In this document: in pieces, positions 1-7,107 of the stretch
How the letters are laid out: the number at the start of each line of letters is the position of its first letter
Numbering within the stretch: the stretch's first letter is position 1
DNA from: an uncultured Clostridium sp.
GTDB taxonomy: Bacteria > Bacillota > Clostridia > TANB77 > CAG-508
Reading direction: 5' to 3'
Assembly: GCA_902462295.1 (NCBI GenBank)
Contig: CABQAZ010000024.1
Location: 1-21,178 of the forward strand
Length of the DNA: 21,178 nucleotides
Notes under the pieces: generated by a model
Told to the model about the DNA's origin: nothing
What the model saw: only the letters and a program-made list of their open reading frames with translations
Database searches by the model: none
Translations under genes and position numbers: made by a program

Positions 1-586
1 TATCAAATCTTAATTTTGCTTCTCCTTTAAATTTGTATGCACCATGACTTGTTCCTATTGCTATTGCAAGAGAATCTACTCCTGTTCTTCTTACAAATTC
101 TTCTGCTTGTGCGGGGTCTGTATACATTGCATCTGCTTCTGATACATTTACATCATCTTCTATTCCTGCTAGTTTTCCAAGTTCTGCTTCAACTACAACT
201 CCGTGTGCATGTGCATAATCTACTACTTCTTTAGTTAATCTTATATTTTCTTCAAAATCATATTTTGAACCATCAAACATTACTGATGTAAATCCATTGT
301 CTACACACATTTTACATGTTTCAAAGTCAGGTCCATGGTCTAAATGTATTGCCATTGGAATATTTGGGTGTTCTTCTACAGCTGCTTCTACCATTTTCAT
401 TAAATAGTTTATTCTTGCATATTTTATTGCACTTGATGAAGCTTGTAATATTACAGGTGAATTTTGTTCTGCTGCAGCATCTACTATTCCTTGTACTATT
501 TCCATATTGTTTACATTAAATGCTCCTATTGCATATCCCTCTTTCATTGCCTTTTCAAACATCTCTTTTGTTGTTACTAATGACAT
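1..586 (-). CDS. fba: Class II fructose-1,6-bisphosphate aldolase, N-terminal part
   Basis: This is a glycolytic and gluconeogenic aldolase. Class II enzymes use zinc to split fructose-1,6-bisphosphate into dihydroxyacetone phosphate and glyceraldehyde-3-phosphate in the cytoplasm. The reading frame starts MSLVTTKEMFEKA, followed by YAIGAFNVNN near residue 20 and AIHLDHGPDFE near residue 80, where the histidine of the HLDH motif is a known zinc ligand. It continues through VEAELGKLAGIEDDV to AIAIGTSHGAYK, where the family's second metal-binding histidine lies. The 195 residues present are collinear with the family, and the rest runs off the left edge. The ATG at 586 is supported by a GGAAG ribosome-binding site about 10 bases upstream and by a consensus promoter at 615-643. 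Nothing looks truncated apart from the window edge. Confidence 0.95.
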   Translation of the reverse strand, partial: MSLVTTKEMFEKAMKEGYAIGAFNVNNMEIVQGIVDAAAEQNSPVILQASSSAIKYARINYLMKMVEAAVEEHPNIPMAIHLDHGPDFETCKMCVDNGFTSVMFDGSKYDFEENIRLTKEVVDYAHAHGVVVEAELGKLAGIEDDVNVSEADAMYTDPAQAEEFVRRTGVDSLAIAIGTSHGAYKFKGEAKLRFD

Positions 587-614
587 ATTAATCACTCTTC
601 CTTTCTTTGACGTT

Positions 615-643
615 ATTGTATTTCTATTTTTATTTTTTGTCAA
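615..643 (-). promoter_or_regulatory. Sigma-A promoter of the aldolase gene
   Basis: On the minus strand a perfect TTGACA (-35, at 643-638) is followed by a 17-base A-rich spacer and TACAAT (-10, at 620-615). The predicted start of transcription is near 608, leaving a leader of roughly 20 bases that carries the ribosome-binding site. The match suggests strong constitutive expression, as expected for a glycolytic enzyme. Confidence 0.8.
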
Positions 644-652
644 TAGAATAAG

Positions 653-680
653 AAAAAAAAGTGGTAAAGCCACTTTTATT
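653..680 (-). terminator. Intrinsic terminator after the DUF1540 gene
   Basis: AAAGTGG and CCACTTT form a 7-bp stem around a short CTTTA loop, and on the minus strand a run of T residues follows. It overlaps the stop codon of the DUF1540 gene at 676 and separates that gene from the aldolase promoter. The stem is short and A+T-rich. Confidence 0.65.
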
Positions 681-840
681 CTCCATACTCATAACTTCCA
701 CACATTGATTCATCTGTTTCACATGTGTCACAATTCTCTGTTGGTATTACATTTATTGATTGTAATGTACATTTTCTGTTTTTTGTATCTTGATATACAC
801 AACTTTCTACTGTACAATTTATTTTTTGATTATCTTCCAT
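676..840 (-). CDS. Small cysteine-rich DUF1540-type protein (54 aa)
   Basis: This short frame starts MEDNQKINCTVESCVYQDT and ends MCGSYEYGE. It has six cysteines, at residues 9, 14, 24, 37, 40 and 47. The pattern INC-x4-C-x9-C-x-L-x2-I-x-V is typical of DUF1540, a short clostridial and bacillar domain of unknown function, usually about 40-55 residues, that is assumed to bind metal through its cysteines. The last three cysteines, in CDTCETDESMC, extend the usual pattern. The ATG at 840 has an AAAGGA ribosome-binding site at the right distance. The gene is monocistronic: a terminator overlaps its end, and a TATAAT with a dyad lies upstream. The family assignment rests on pattern recognition; the role is unknown. 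Confidence 0.75.
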   Translation of the reverse strand: MEDNQKINCTVESCVYQDTKNRKCTLQSINVIPTENCDTCETDESMCGSYEYGE

Positions 841-868
841 AATTTTTTATCCTTTCACAATCATTTTT

Positions 869-890
869 ATGACTAAAGTCATTTATTATA
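869..890 (-). promoter_or_regulatory. -10 box and dyad upstream of the DUF1540 gene
   Basis: A minus-strand TATAAT lies at 890-885. Just downstream, ATGACT and AGTCAT form a 6+6 dyad (869-882) around a 2-base centre, covering the predicted start point near 878. No convincing -35 element lies 17 bases upstream of the -10 box. The dyad sits where a repressor could bind. Confidence 0.4.
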
Positions 891-950
891 TTTTCTCCTT
901 TTTTTTATTTTTTATTCTACTACATTCTCTTTTTGTATTTAAATATAAGT

Positions 951-976
951 ATATTTTTCGACTTTTTTCATACAAT
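951..976 (+). promoter_or_regulatory. Sigma-E-like sporulation promoter
   Basis: ATATT at 951-955 is followed by a 13-base spacer and CATACAAT at 969-976. This matches the sigma-E pattern (an ATA-type -35 region, a spacer of 13-15, and CATACA-T at -10). Transcription would start near 983, immediately before the GGAGG ribosome-binding site at 985-989. The mRNA would therefore have almost no leader. The match is by eye. Confidence 0.5.
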
Positions 977-994
977 AACTTTATGGAGGTTTTT

Positions 995-1276
995 ATGATT
1001 GCAAAAGTTATTTTATTTAGTTATAAACATGGTGTAATTAATAATTTTTTAAATAAATTCTATAATTCTAACATAAAAACCGAAGATTCTTTATTTTGGA
1101 AAAAAGATTTTCCTAATCCCGTAGATATTTCTGAAATTATTGCAACTTTTTCTGATAATAATTATTATTTTGATATTGATATGTGGGTTTCTTTTGATAA
1201 AGATATTTTTGTTAAAATTTCTCCCGAAAATACTGATTTAGTGATTAAGTATATTTTCGAAAGATATCCTTACTAA
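995..1276 (+). CDS. Unknown 93-residue protein, possibly sporulation-expressed
   Basis: I do not recognise a named family. The start at 995 is chosen because GGAGG lies 5 bases upstream, and the sigma-E-like promoter at 951-976 would exclude any earlier start. The protein is small, soluble and rich in aromatic residues, with no signal peptide or membrane segment. It starts MIAKVILFSYKHG, has WKKDFPNPVDISEIIATFSDNN in the middle, then MWVSFDKDIFVKI, and ends KYIFERYPY. Predicted alternation of strands and helices suggests one compact domain. It converges with recN: its stop is only 7 bases from the recN stop, with no hairpin between them. Expression in the mother cell during sporulation is inferred from the promoter alone. 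Confidence 0.7.
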   Translation: MIAKVILFSYKHGVINNFLNKFYNSNIKTEDSLFWKKDFPNPVDISEIIATFSDNNYYFDIDMWVSFDKDIFVKISPENTDLVIKYIFERYPY

Positions 1277-1283
1277 GTCTTGG

Positions 1284-2912
1284 TTATGCTATCTTATTTC
1301 TTAATTCACTAGCATATTTAAGTGTTATATCATTAATTTCTCCAGATGATATACGTGCAATTTCATATAAAACTTCTTGTTCATTTAATAATTTTATATT
1401 TGTTGATGTTCTTTCATTTTCTACCTTTTTACTTATAAAATAATTATTATCTCCTACTGCTGCAATCGGTGCTAAATGTGATATACATAATACTTGATGT
1501 TTTTTAGAAATACTTTTTAATTTACTTGCAACTGATTTTGATGCTTTTCCACTAATTCCCGTATCAATTTCATCAAATATCATTATTGGCATATTGTCTA
1601 CCTCTGCTAATACTTTTTTTATTGCAAGCATTATTCTTGACATTTCTCCTCCTGATGCAATTTTTGTTAATTCATTTTCATTTTCTCCTATATTAGTTTT
1701 TATAAATATTCCTACTTGGTCTTTTCCATCTTCAAAATATTCGTTTATTTTATATTCTACTTTTACATTTATTTTTGCGTTTTTCATTTCTAAGTCGATT
1801 AACTCATGATTTATTTTCTCACTTAACTCATATGCATTTTTCTTTCTAATTGTACTTATATTTTCTGCAATTTTTGTCATTTCTTTTTCTATTTCTTCTA
1901 ATTCTTTTTTTAGTTTATTATTATATTCATCTGCATTTTCTATCTTTTTTATTTCTTCTTCTATTTCTTGTGCATATTTTAGTATTTCTTTTATATCATT
2001 TCCATATTTTCTTTTTAGATTATATATTGTGTCTAATCTTGTTTCTACTTCTTCTCTTTCTTGTTCATCAAACTCAATATCATCAATATAATCGTTTACA
2101 TCTCTAGATATTTCTTGTATTTCATAAAATATTTCTTTTAGGCTTGAGGCTGTTTTTTCATATTTGTTGTCTATATCTTCTATTTTTTCTAATGCTCTTA
2201 TTGCTGTTTCTATTATATCTATTGTATTTTCTCCTATTGCTTCATCTGCTTCTGATAAGTTTTTTGCTATTTTTTCTGAATTCATGATTAATTTTCTTTT
2301 TTCTTCTAGTTTTTCTTCTTCTCCTGTTTTTAAATCTGCTTCTTGAATTTCATTTAATTGATATTTTAATAAATCTAGTTTTCTTTGTTTTTCTTTTTCA
2401 TCTCCATAATTATTTCTTAATTCTCTTTTTATTTCATTGTATTTTAAATATTTTTCTTTATATTCTTTTTTTAATTTAAGTATTTCTTCTCCTGAAAAGC
2501 TATCTAAGTATTTTATGTGTGTTCTGTTGTCTAATAATTGTTGATTATCGTTTTGTCCATGTATTTCTATATAATTACTCATAAAATTTTTTAATTCTGT
2601 TACTGTTACTAATCTTCCATTTATTTTACACATATTTCTTCCATTACTATATATTTCTCTTGTTATTATTATGTTTCCATCAATAGCATTAATGTCTTTT
2701 GGTGCATATATGCATAATTCAACATATGAGTGATTTTCTCCTTTTCTTATCATTTCTTTTGAAAATCTTCCTCCACATATTATATTTATAGAATCTATTA
2801 TTAAAGATTTTCCTGCTCCAGTTTCTCCTGTTAATACATTCATTCCTTTATTTAAATTCATTTCTAAATCATCTATTATTCCTATGTTTTTTATATGTAA
2901 ATTTGTTATCAT
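1284..2912 (-). CDS. recN: DNA repair protein RecN
   Basis: RecN is an SMC-like ATPase that gathers and tethers broken DNA ends in recombinational repair on the nucleoid. At 542 residues it is close to the usual 550-570. It carries Walker A GETGAGKS at residues 29-36. Two long charged coiled-coil arms flank the middle (about 160-235 and 290-360). The ABC signature SGGEM lies at 420-424 and Walker B with DEIDTG at 447-452, followed by ISH in the H-loop. The ATG at 2912 has an AAGGAAG ribosome-binding site and a perfect sigma-A promoter upstream with a LexA-like box over the start point, as expected for an SOS gene. In many Firmicutes recN neighbours argR, ahrC or spoIVB; here it stands alone. 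Confidence 0.97.
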   Translation of the reverse strand: MITNLHIKNIGIIDDLEMNLNKGMNVLTGETGAGKSLIIDSINIICGGRFSKEMIRKGENHSYVELCIYAPKDINAIDGNIIITREIYSNGRNMCKINGRLVTVTELKNFMSNYIEIHGQNDNQQLLDNRTHIKYLDSFSGEEILKLKKEYKEKYLKYNEIKRELRNNYGDEKEKQRKLDLLKYQLNEIQEADLKTGEEEKLEEKRKLIMNSEKIAKNLSEADEAIGENTIDIIETAIRALEKIEDIDNKYEKTASSLKEIFYEIQEISRDVNDYIDDIEFDEQEREEVETRLDTIYNLKRKYGNDIKEILKYAQEIEEEIKKIENADEYNNKLKKELEEIEKEMTKIAENISTIRKKNAYELSEKINHELIDLEMKNAKINVKVEYKINEYFEDGKDQVGIFIKTNIGENENELTKIASGGEMSRIMLAIKKVLAEVDNMPIMIFDEIDTGISGKASKSVASKLKSISKKHQVLCISHLAPIAAVGDNNYFISKKVENERTSTNIKLLNEQEVLYEIARISSGEINDITLKYASELRNKIA

Positions 2913-2954
2913 AATTGCATCTTCCTTTCTTACAAGAAATACTTTTTATATTTC

Positions 2955-2968
2955 CAAATATATGTTCG
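2955..2968 (-). promoter_or_regulatory. LexA-like SOS box at recN
   Basis: On the minus strand the sequence is CGAACATATATTTG, against the Firmicutes LexA (DinR) box CGAAC-N4-GTTCG. The left half is exact, including the ATAT centre, and the right half matches at 3 of 5 positions. It covers the predicted recN start point just downstream of the -10 box, a standard repressor position. A weaker half-match, CGAAC followed by an A+T-rich spacer, lies near 3011-3024. Confidence 0.55.
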
Positions 2969-2973
2969 TTGTT

Positions 2974-3002
2974 ATTATAGTAATTTTTTTTTTCTTTGTC
3001 AA
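2974..3002 (-). promoter_or_regulatory. Consensus sigma-A promoter of recN
   Basis: Minus-strand TTGACA (3002-2997), a 17-base spacer and TATAAT (2979-2974) match the consensus at all 12 positions. Predicted transcription starts near 2967, giving a leader of about 55 bases. A promoter this strong on a repair gene fits tight repression in uninduced cells. Confidence 0.85.
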
Positions 3003-3059
3003 TAGTTTTCCGAACATTTTTTCAAAAATATTACTGGATATTTTATTAATTTTTATAAG

Positions 3060-3239
3060 AAACCTTGAAATATAAGCTTTGAATGAAGTGACGAATGTGC
3101 ATGGAGAAATTTTAGAAATCCTTATGTAGTTTTATGGTAAGAGTTCACGATAGTGGAAAGGACCCATAAAACAAATTAGAATTTCTTAAATTTCGTAATA
3201 AATCGAGGAATGTAATGAAAAGCTTATATTCCAAGGTTT
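3060..3239. ncRNA. Rod-shaped structured RNA candidate, 6S RNA-like (or a MITE-like inverted repeat)
   Basis: This 180-bp element has no reading frame and folds end to end. Closing stem: 3061-3080 with 3219-3238, 19 of 20 pairs. Large bubble: 3081-3105 opposite 3195-3218. Second stem: 3106-3119 with 3181-3194, 13 of 14 pairs. A partly paired internal loop follows. Third stem: 3129-3137 with 3164-3172, 9 pairs. Apical hairpin: TTCAC-GATA-GTGGA at 3144-3157. A long rod of 180-200 nt with one central bubble is the architecture of 6S RNA, which binds sigma-A RNA polymerase. The strand is undecided. The one flaw in the closing stem (A3068/C3231) becomes a G-U pair on the minus strand, whereas the apical pair at 3145/3156 is a G-U only on the plus strand. 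A TAATAT box at 3250-3245 would start a minus-strand transcript at about 3238. A TATAAG at 3054-3059 would start a plus-strand one near 3066. A miniature inverted-repeat transposon is the main alternative; I see no target duplication. Confidence 0.5.
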
Positions 3240-3287
3240 TCTCTATATTAAATTTAAATAAACAATTGACCTATAACCAAAATATAT

Positions 3288-3340
3288 TACAAAAAAATAC
3301 AATTTAATGTCTTTTATATAAAAACACTAAACTGTATTTA
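3288..3340 (-). terminator. Terminator of the yqeY operon
   Basis: Arms at 3324-3339 and 3295-3310 pair over 16 bases on the minus strand, two of the pairs being G-U. The same positions would be A/C mismatches on the plus strand, so the structure belongs to the minus-strand RNA. The stem is followed by seven T residues and lies 5 bases beyond the yqeY stop. Confidence 0.8.
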
Positions 3341-3343
3341 AAA

Positions 3344-3787
3344 CTATAATCCCATTATTTCTTTTGCAACTTCATTAATTGTTTTTCCATCTGCTGATGT
3401 CCCCATTTGAGCCTTTGCTTGTTTCATTATTGCTCCCATATCTTTCATTGATGTTGCACCAATTTCATTAATTATTTTTATTAATTTCTCTTTTATTTCT
3501 TCTTTACTTAATTGTTTAGGTAAATATTCTTGAAGAATTTCAATTTCTTGATTTGTTTCTTCTATTAAATCTTGTCTTTCAGCTTTTTCAAAATCTTTCA
3601 ATGCATCTTTTTTAGTTTTTACTTCTTTTGCAATTATTTCTAATATTTTATCATCTTCTACTTCTATTCCTTTATCTTTTTCTATTTGTAATATTTCTGC
3701 TCTAACCATCTGTACTGTATTTTTTCTAATTACATCTTTATTTTTCATTGATTCTTTTAAATCTTCCATTAATTTTTCTTTTAACAT
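3344..3787 (-). CDS. yqeY: GatB/YqeY-domain protein
   Basis: This is a small soluble protein of the YqeY family, related to the tail domain of GatB, the amidotransferase subunit that helps make Gln-tRNA and Asn-tRNA. The tail domain is thought to contact tRNA; the role of free-standing YqeY is not settled. At 147 residues it has the usual length. It opens MLKEKLMEDLKESMKNKD, continues RKNTVQMVRAEILQIEKDKG, and shows the family signature EYLPKQLSKEEI near residue 88 and MKDMGAIMKQAKAQM..ADGKTINEVAKE at the end. GGAGG precedes the ATG at 3787. It lies 27 bases after the exporter gene at 3815 and is the last gene of this unit, closed by the terminator at 3288-3340. Confidence 0.93.
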   Translation of the reverse strand: MLKEKLMEDLKESMKNKDVIRKNTVQMVRAEILQIEKDKGIEVEDDKILEIIAKEVKTKKDALKDFEKAERQDLIEETNQEIEILQEYLPKQLSKEEIKEKLIKIINEIGATSMKDMGAIMKQAKAQMGTSADGKTINEVAKEIMGL

Positions 3788-3814
3788 ATTTTCCTCCTTG
3801 AAATCTATTATGTA

Positions 3815-4669
3815 TTACATTATTAATTCTAAAATTATTCCTGATATAACACCTATTGCATATAATAAACCAACAATTTTAAAATTTTCTTTTATATTTT
3901 TATTAGTTTTAAATAATACCAATAAACCTACTCCTGCATTTACACAAACCCCTGATATTAAAACAGGCATAGCTATTATATTTTCTATAAATAATTCTGT
4001 TAAAATTACAGAAGAAGCACAATTAGGTATTAATCCTATTAATCCAGCAATAATTGGTCCTAAAATAATGTTTTTACTAATAACATGTGCTATTGTCTCT
4101 TCCCCTATTGCTGTAATTATACAATTAATTATAAATGTTATTATAAATATAAATATCATTATATTAAGCGTATGTTTTACTGCTGAAATAAAAATTCCAT
4201 CTTCACAATGACAATGTTCATGTTTGCATAACTCATCAATTTTTTGCTCTTCATTATTATTTTTATTAATTATCCTATAAATTACATCAATCAAAAAACC
4301 TGCAATTATACCAATTACTAGTTTTATTCCTAGTATTAATAAAATAGTTGTTAATGAAACCGATTCTGTTAATAATATTGGTAACATTTCATCTGATGTT
4401 GTTAAATATACAGCTATTAATGTTCCAAGTGTTATTACTCTTGCTGAATATAAATTTGTTGAAGATACAGAAAAACCACATTGCGGAAATATTCCTACTA
4501 TTGCTCCTAGTAAAGGTCCAAACTTACCAGATTTTTTTATTGTTTCTTTTACTTTGTCACTTGTTTTATTTTCTATATATTCCATTATTAGATATGTTAT
4601 AAATAAAAATGGCAATAATTTGATTGTGTCTAATACTGTTTCTTCAAATATATTTAAAATTTCTTGCAT
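3815..4669 (-). CDS. ArsP_2-type putative heavy-metal (manganese/arsenic) exporter
   Basis: This is a polytopic membrane protein of 284 residues with about eight to ten hydrophobic segments. It has the two half-repeat signatures of the ArsP_2 family (PF11449): FPQCGFSVSSTNLY near residue 61 followed by RVITLGTLIAVYLTTSDEMLPIL, and IPNCASSVILTELFIEN near residue 214. Members are annotated as putative manganese or arsenic efflux proteins, and the transported ion is not established. The cytoplasmic loop near residues 146-156 contains CKHEHCHCED, a cluster of three Cys and three His that could sense or hand over metal. GGGAGG lies an unusually long 13 bases before the ATG at 4669; a stop codon in frame just upstream rules out an earlier start. 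It sits 67 bases after obgE. Confidence 0.8.
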   Translation of the reverse strand: MQEILNIFEETVLDTIKLLPFLFITYLIMEYIENKTSDKVKETIKKSGKFGPLLGAIVGIFPQCGFSVSSTNLYSARVITLGTLIAVYLTTSDEMLPILLTESVSLTTILLILGIKLVIGIIAGFLIDVIYRIINKNNNEEQKIDELCKHEHCHCEDGIFISAVKHTLNIMIFIFIITFIINCIITAIGEETIAHVISKNIILGPIIAGLIGLIPNCASSVILTELFIENIIAMPVLISGVCVNAGVGLLVLFKTNKNIKENFKIVGLLYAIGVISGIILELIM

Positions 4670-4694
4670 TTTTTATTAATTTCCTCCCATTACT

Positions 4695-4733
4695 AAAGTG
4701 CACATTTGGAACCTGGTATTTCCTGTGCACTTT
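4695..4733 (-). terminator. Hairpin between obgE and the exporter gene
   Basis: AAAGTGCAC and GTGCACTTT form a perfect 9-bp stem, with an inner GGAA/TTCC pairing. It starts 4 bases after the obgE stop. On the minus strand only a weak T-rich stretch follows (TTTAGTAAT), and no separate promoter is visible before the exporter gene. It probably terminates part of the transcripts and lets the rest read through. Confidence 0.55.
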
Positions 4734-4736
4734 ATT

Positions 4737-6011
4737 TTACTCATACCATTCAAAAGTCCAGTTAAGAATTTTTACTAAGTCTCCCTCTTTTATTCCTTGA
4801 CGTTTTAGTTCATCTTCTATACCTAATGTTTTTAAATTCTTTTGGAAATAATACATTGATTCATTATCATCTATATTTATTCTTCCCATAAGTCTATTTA
4901 TTGCTTTTCCCTCAATTACAAAGATATCTTCTTCTTTTCTTACAGAGAAGTCATCTTTATCATCTTCTAATGTATATACAACTCTTTCCTCTGATTCAAC
5001 AAGTTCTTCTTTAGGTAAAGTTTTTAATATTTCTGATACTCTATTTAATAATTCTGATACTCCTTGTCCAGTTACTCCTGAAATTTTAAATAGTTCTAAT
5101 TTTTCTTTTTTTGCAAGTTCTTCTAATTCTTTTAAACATGTATCATCTTGCATTACATCTATTTTATTTGCTACTATTATTTGTTTTCTAGTGCTTAATT
5201 TTTCGCTATAATTTTTTAATTCTTCATTTATTGTATAGAAATCTTGTACAGGGTCTCTTCCCTCTATTCCTGATACATCTATTACATGTAACAATAAACG
5301 TGTTCTTTCAATATGGCGTAAAAATTGTATTCCAAGTCCAACGCCCTCACTTGCACCCTCTATAATTCCTGGTATATCTGCTATTACAAAACTGTCTCCA
5401 TTTTGAATTTTTACAACTCCTAAGTTTGGTTCTATTGTTGTAAAATGATAATTTGCAATTTTAGGTTTGGCATCTGTAACTACTGATAAAAAGGTAGATT
5501 TTCCTACATTTGGAAATCCTAATAGTCCTACATCTGCTAATAATTTTAGTTCCAATATTACTTCTTTTTCTTCTCCATCTTCTCCTGCTTGTGCAAATCT
5601 TGGTACTTGTCTTGTTGCTGTTGCAAAATGAGAATTTCCTTTTCCTCCTCTTCCACCTTTTAACACAAGTTCTTCTTGTCCCTCTTGTGATAAATCTGCT
5701 ACTATTTTTCCTGTTTCCGCATCTTTTATGATTGTTCCTATTGGAACTTTTATATATAAATCTTCTCCTGATTTTCCGTATTTATTACTACCGCTTCCAT
5801 TTTCTCCATTTTGTGCTTTGAATTTTTTTGTATATCTAAAATCAATTAATGTATTTGAATTTGGGTCAACTTTGAAATAAATGCTTCCACCTCTTCCGCC
5901 GTCTCCTCCATCAGGTCCTCCAGCAGCTACATATTTTTCTCTTCTGAATGTAACTGCTCCATCTCCTCCATTTCCTGATTTTATTGTTATTTTAGCATAG
6001 TCTGTAAACAT
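4737..6011 (-). CDS. obgE: GTPase Obg (CgtA)
   Basis: Obg is an essential GTPase that binds the 50S ribosomal subunit and acts in its late assembly, with links to (p)ppGpp and, in Bacillus, to sporulation entry. All three domains are present in 424 residues. The glycine-rich Obg fold covers residues 1-158 (VAAGGPDGGDGGRGGSIYF at 28-46). The G domain has G1 GFPNVGKS at 165-172, G3 DIPG at 212-215 and G4 NKID at 282-285. The C-terminal OCT domain runs from about 345 to the end. The ATG at 6011 follows a GGAGG site. Only 9 bases separate it from trpS upstream, so the two are co-transcribed. Confidence 0.97.
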   Translation of the reverse strand: MFTDYAKITIKSGNGGDGAVTFRREKYVAAGGPDGGDGGRGGSIYFKVDPNSNTLIDFRYTKKFKAQNGENGSGSNKYGKSGEDLYIKVPIGTIIKDAETGKIVADLSQEGQEELVLKGGRGGKGNSHFATATRQVPRFAQAGEDGEEKEVILELKLLADVGLLGFPNVGKSTFLSVVTDAKPKIANYHFTTIEPNLGVVKIQNGDSFVIADIPGIIEGASEGVGLGIQFLRHIERTRLLLHVIDVSGIEGRDPVQDFYTINEELKNYSEKLSTRKQIIVANKIDVMQDDTCLKELEELAKKEKLELFKISGVTGQGVSELLNRVSEILKTLPKEELVESEERVVYTLEDDKDDFSVRKEEDIFVIEGKAINRLMGRINIDDNESMYYFQKNLKTLGIEDELKRQGIKEGDLVKILNWTFEWYE

Positions 6012-6020
6012 GTTTCCTCC

Positions 6021-7034
6021 TTAATTTTTAAAATAATCTAACTTCATTGCCTTTTTTACTTTTTTCATAGTTTCTTTTGCTGTGTTTCTTGCTTTTTCAG
6101 TTCCTTTTATTAATATTTCATCTACTAATTCTGGTCTTTCTTCATAATATTTTCTTTTTTCTCTTATTGGTTCTAATGTTGCATTTATATTTTTAGCTAA
6201 TTGTTTTTTACATGCAACACAGCCTCTTTTTCCAGCTCTACATTCTTCACATACAGTTTTGTTTTCTTCTTCTGTGCTGAATAATTTATGATAATATGAA
6301 ACCATACATATATCAGGATTTCCTAAGTCGTCTTTTTTTATTCTGTTTGGGTCTGTTACAGCACTCATTACTTTTTTATTTACTTCTTCTTCAGAGTCTG
6401 ATAAATATATTGCATTTCCTAATGATTTTCCCATTTTTTCATTTCCGTCTAAGCCTTTTATTCTTTTTTCTTTTGATAAAACTGCTTCTGGTTCAACTAA
6501 TACTTCTCCATATATGCTATTAAATTTTCTAACAATTTCTCTACATTGCTCTATTAAAGGTAGTTGGTCTTCTCCAACTGGAATAATTGTTCCCTCTAAT
6601 GCTGTTATATCTGCTGCTTGACTTACTGGATATCCTAAAAATCCATATGTTACACTTTCGCCAAATATATCTCTTTTTTGTGCAATTTCTGTTTTTACTG
6701 TTGGATTTCTTTCTAATCTTGCTATTGTTACTAAGTTTGAATAAAATACTGTTAATTCTGCAACTTCTGGTATCATAGATTGTATGTATATTGTAGTTTT
6801 TTCAGGGTCTATTCCACATGATAAATAATCCATTACAACTTCTCTTACATTTTTTCTTACTTTTTCTGGATTATTGAAGTTATCTGTTAATGCTTGTACA
6901 TCTGCTACTAATATATATGGTTCATATTTTCCTGAATTTTGCATTTCTACTCTATTTTTTAATGAGCCAAAATAATGACCAATATGTAATCTTCCTGTTG
7001 GTCTGTCTCCTGTTACTATTCTCTTTTTTTCCAT
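6021..7034 (-). CDS. trpS: Tryptophanyl-tRNA synthetase
   Basis: This class I aminoacyl-tRNA synthetase charges tRNA-Trp in the cytoplasm. At 337 residues it has the usual length. The HIGH motif is at residues 17-20 (TGRLHIGHYFG) and the KMSKS-type loop is KMGKS at 200-204. Family motifs GEDQLPLIEQCREI near 154 and VSAVTDP-like SAVTDPNRIK near 224 are present. Four cysteines at 262, 265, 272 and 275 (CEEC..GCVAC) could bind zinc, as in several Trp synthetases. The ATG at 7034 is chosen over a start 10 codons earlier because GGAGG sits at proper distance before MEKKRIVTGDRPTG. It is the first gene of the trpS-obgE unit. No T-box leader is visible. Confidence 0.96.
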   Translation of the reverse strand: MEKKRIVTGDRPTGRLHIGHYFGSLKNRVEMQNSGKYEPYILVADVQALTDNFNNPEKVRKNVREVVMDYLSCGIDPEKTTIYIQSMIPEVAELTVFYSNLVTIARLERNPTVKTEIAQKRDIFGESVTYGFLGYPVSQAADITALEGTIIPVGEDQLPLIEQCREIVRKFNSIYGEVLVEPEAVLSKEKRIKGLDGNEKMGKSLGNAIYLSDSEEEVNKKVMSAVTDPNRIKKDDLGNPDICMVSYYHKLFSTEEENKTVCEECRAGKRGCVACKKQLAKNINATLEPIREKRKYYEERPELVDEILIKGTEKARNTAKETMKKVKKAMKLDYFKN

Positions 7035-7067
7035 TTTACTATACCTCCGACTTTTTCTACGCAATAT

Positions 7068-7096
7068 ATTATACTACAATATATACAAAAAATAAA
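7068..7096 (-). promoter_or_regulatory. Probable trpS-obgE promoter
   Basis: A perfect TATAAT lies at 7073-7068 on the minus strand, about 30 bases before the trpS start. The -35 region 16-17 bases upstream is only T-rich (TTTATT/TTATTT), so the promoter is weaker than those of recN or the aldolase. Confidence 0.55.
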
Positions 7097-7107
7097 GTAA
7101 TTTCCGT

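Noticed and set aside
1850..2107. Long plus-strand open frames rich in Leu, Phe and Ile, antisense to recN and to other minus-strand genes
   Set aside because: They are composition shadows of A+T-rich minus-strand genes: no ribosome-binding site, low-complexity products, and the opposite strand encodes recognised proteins.
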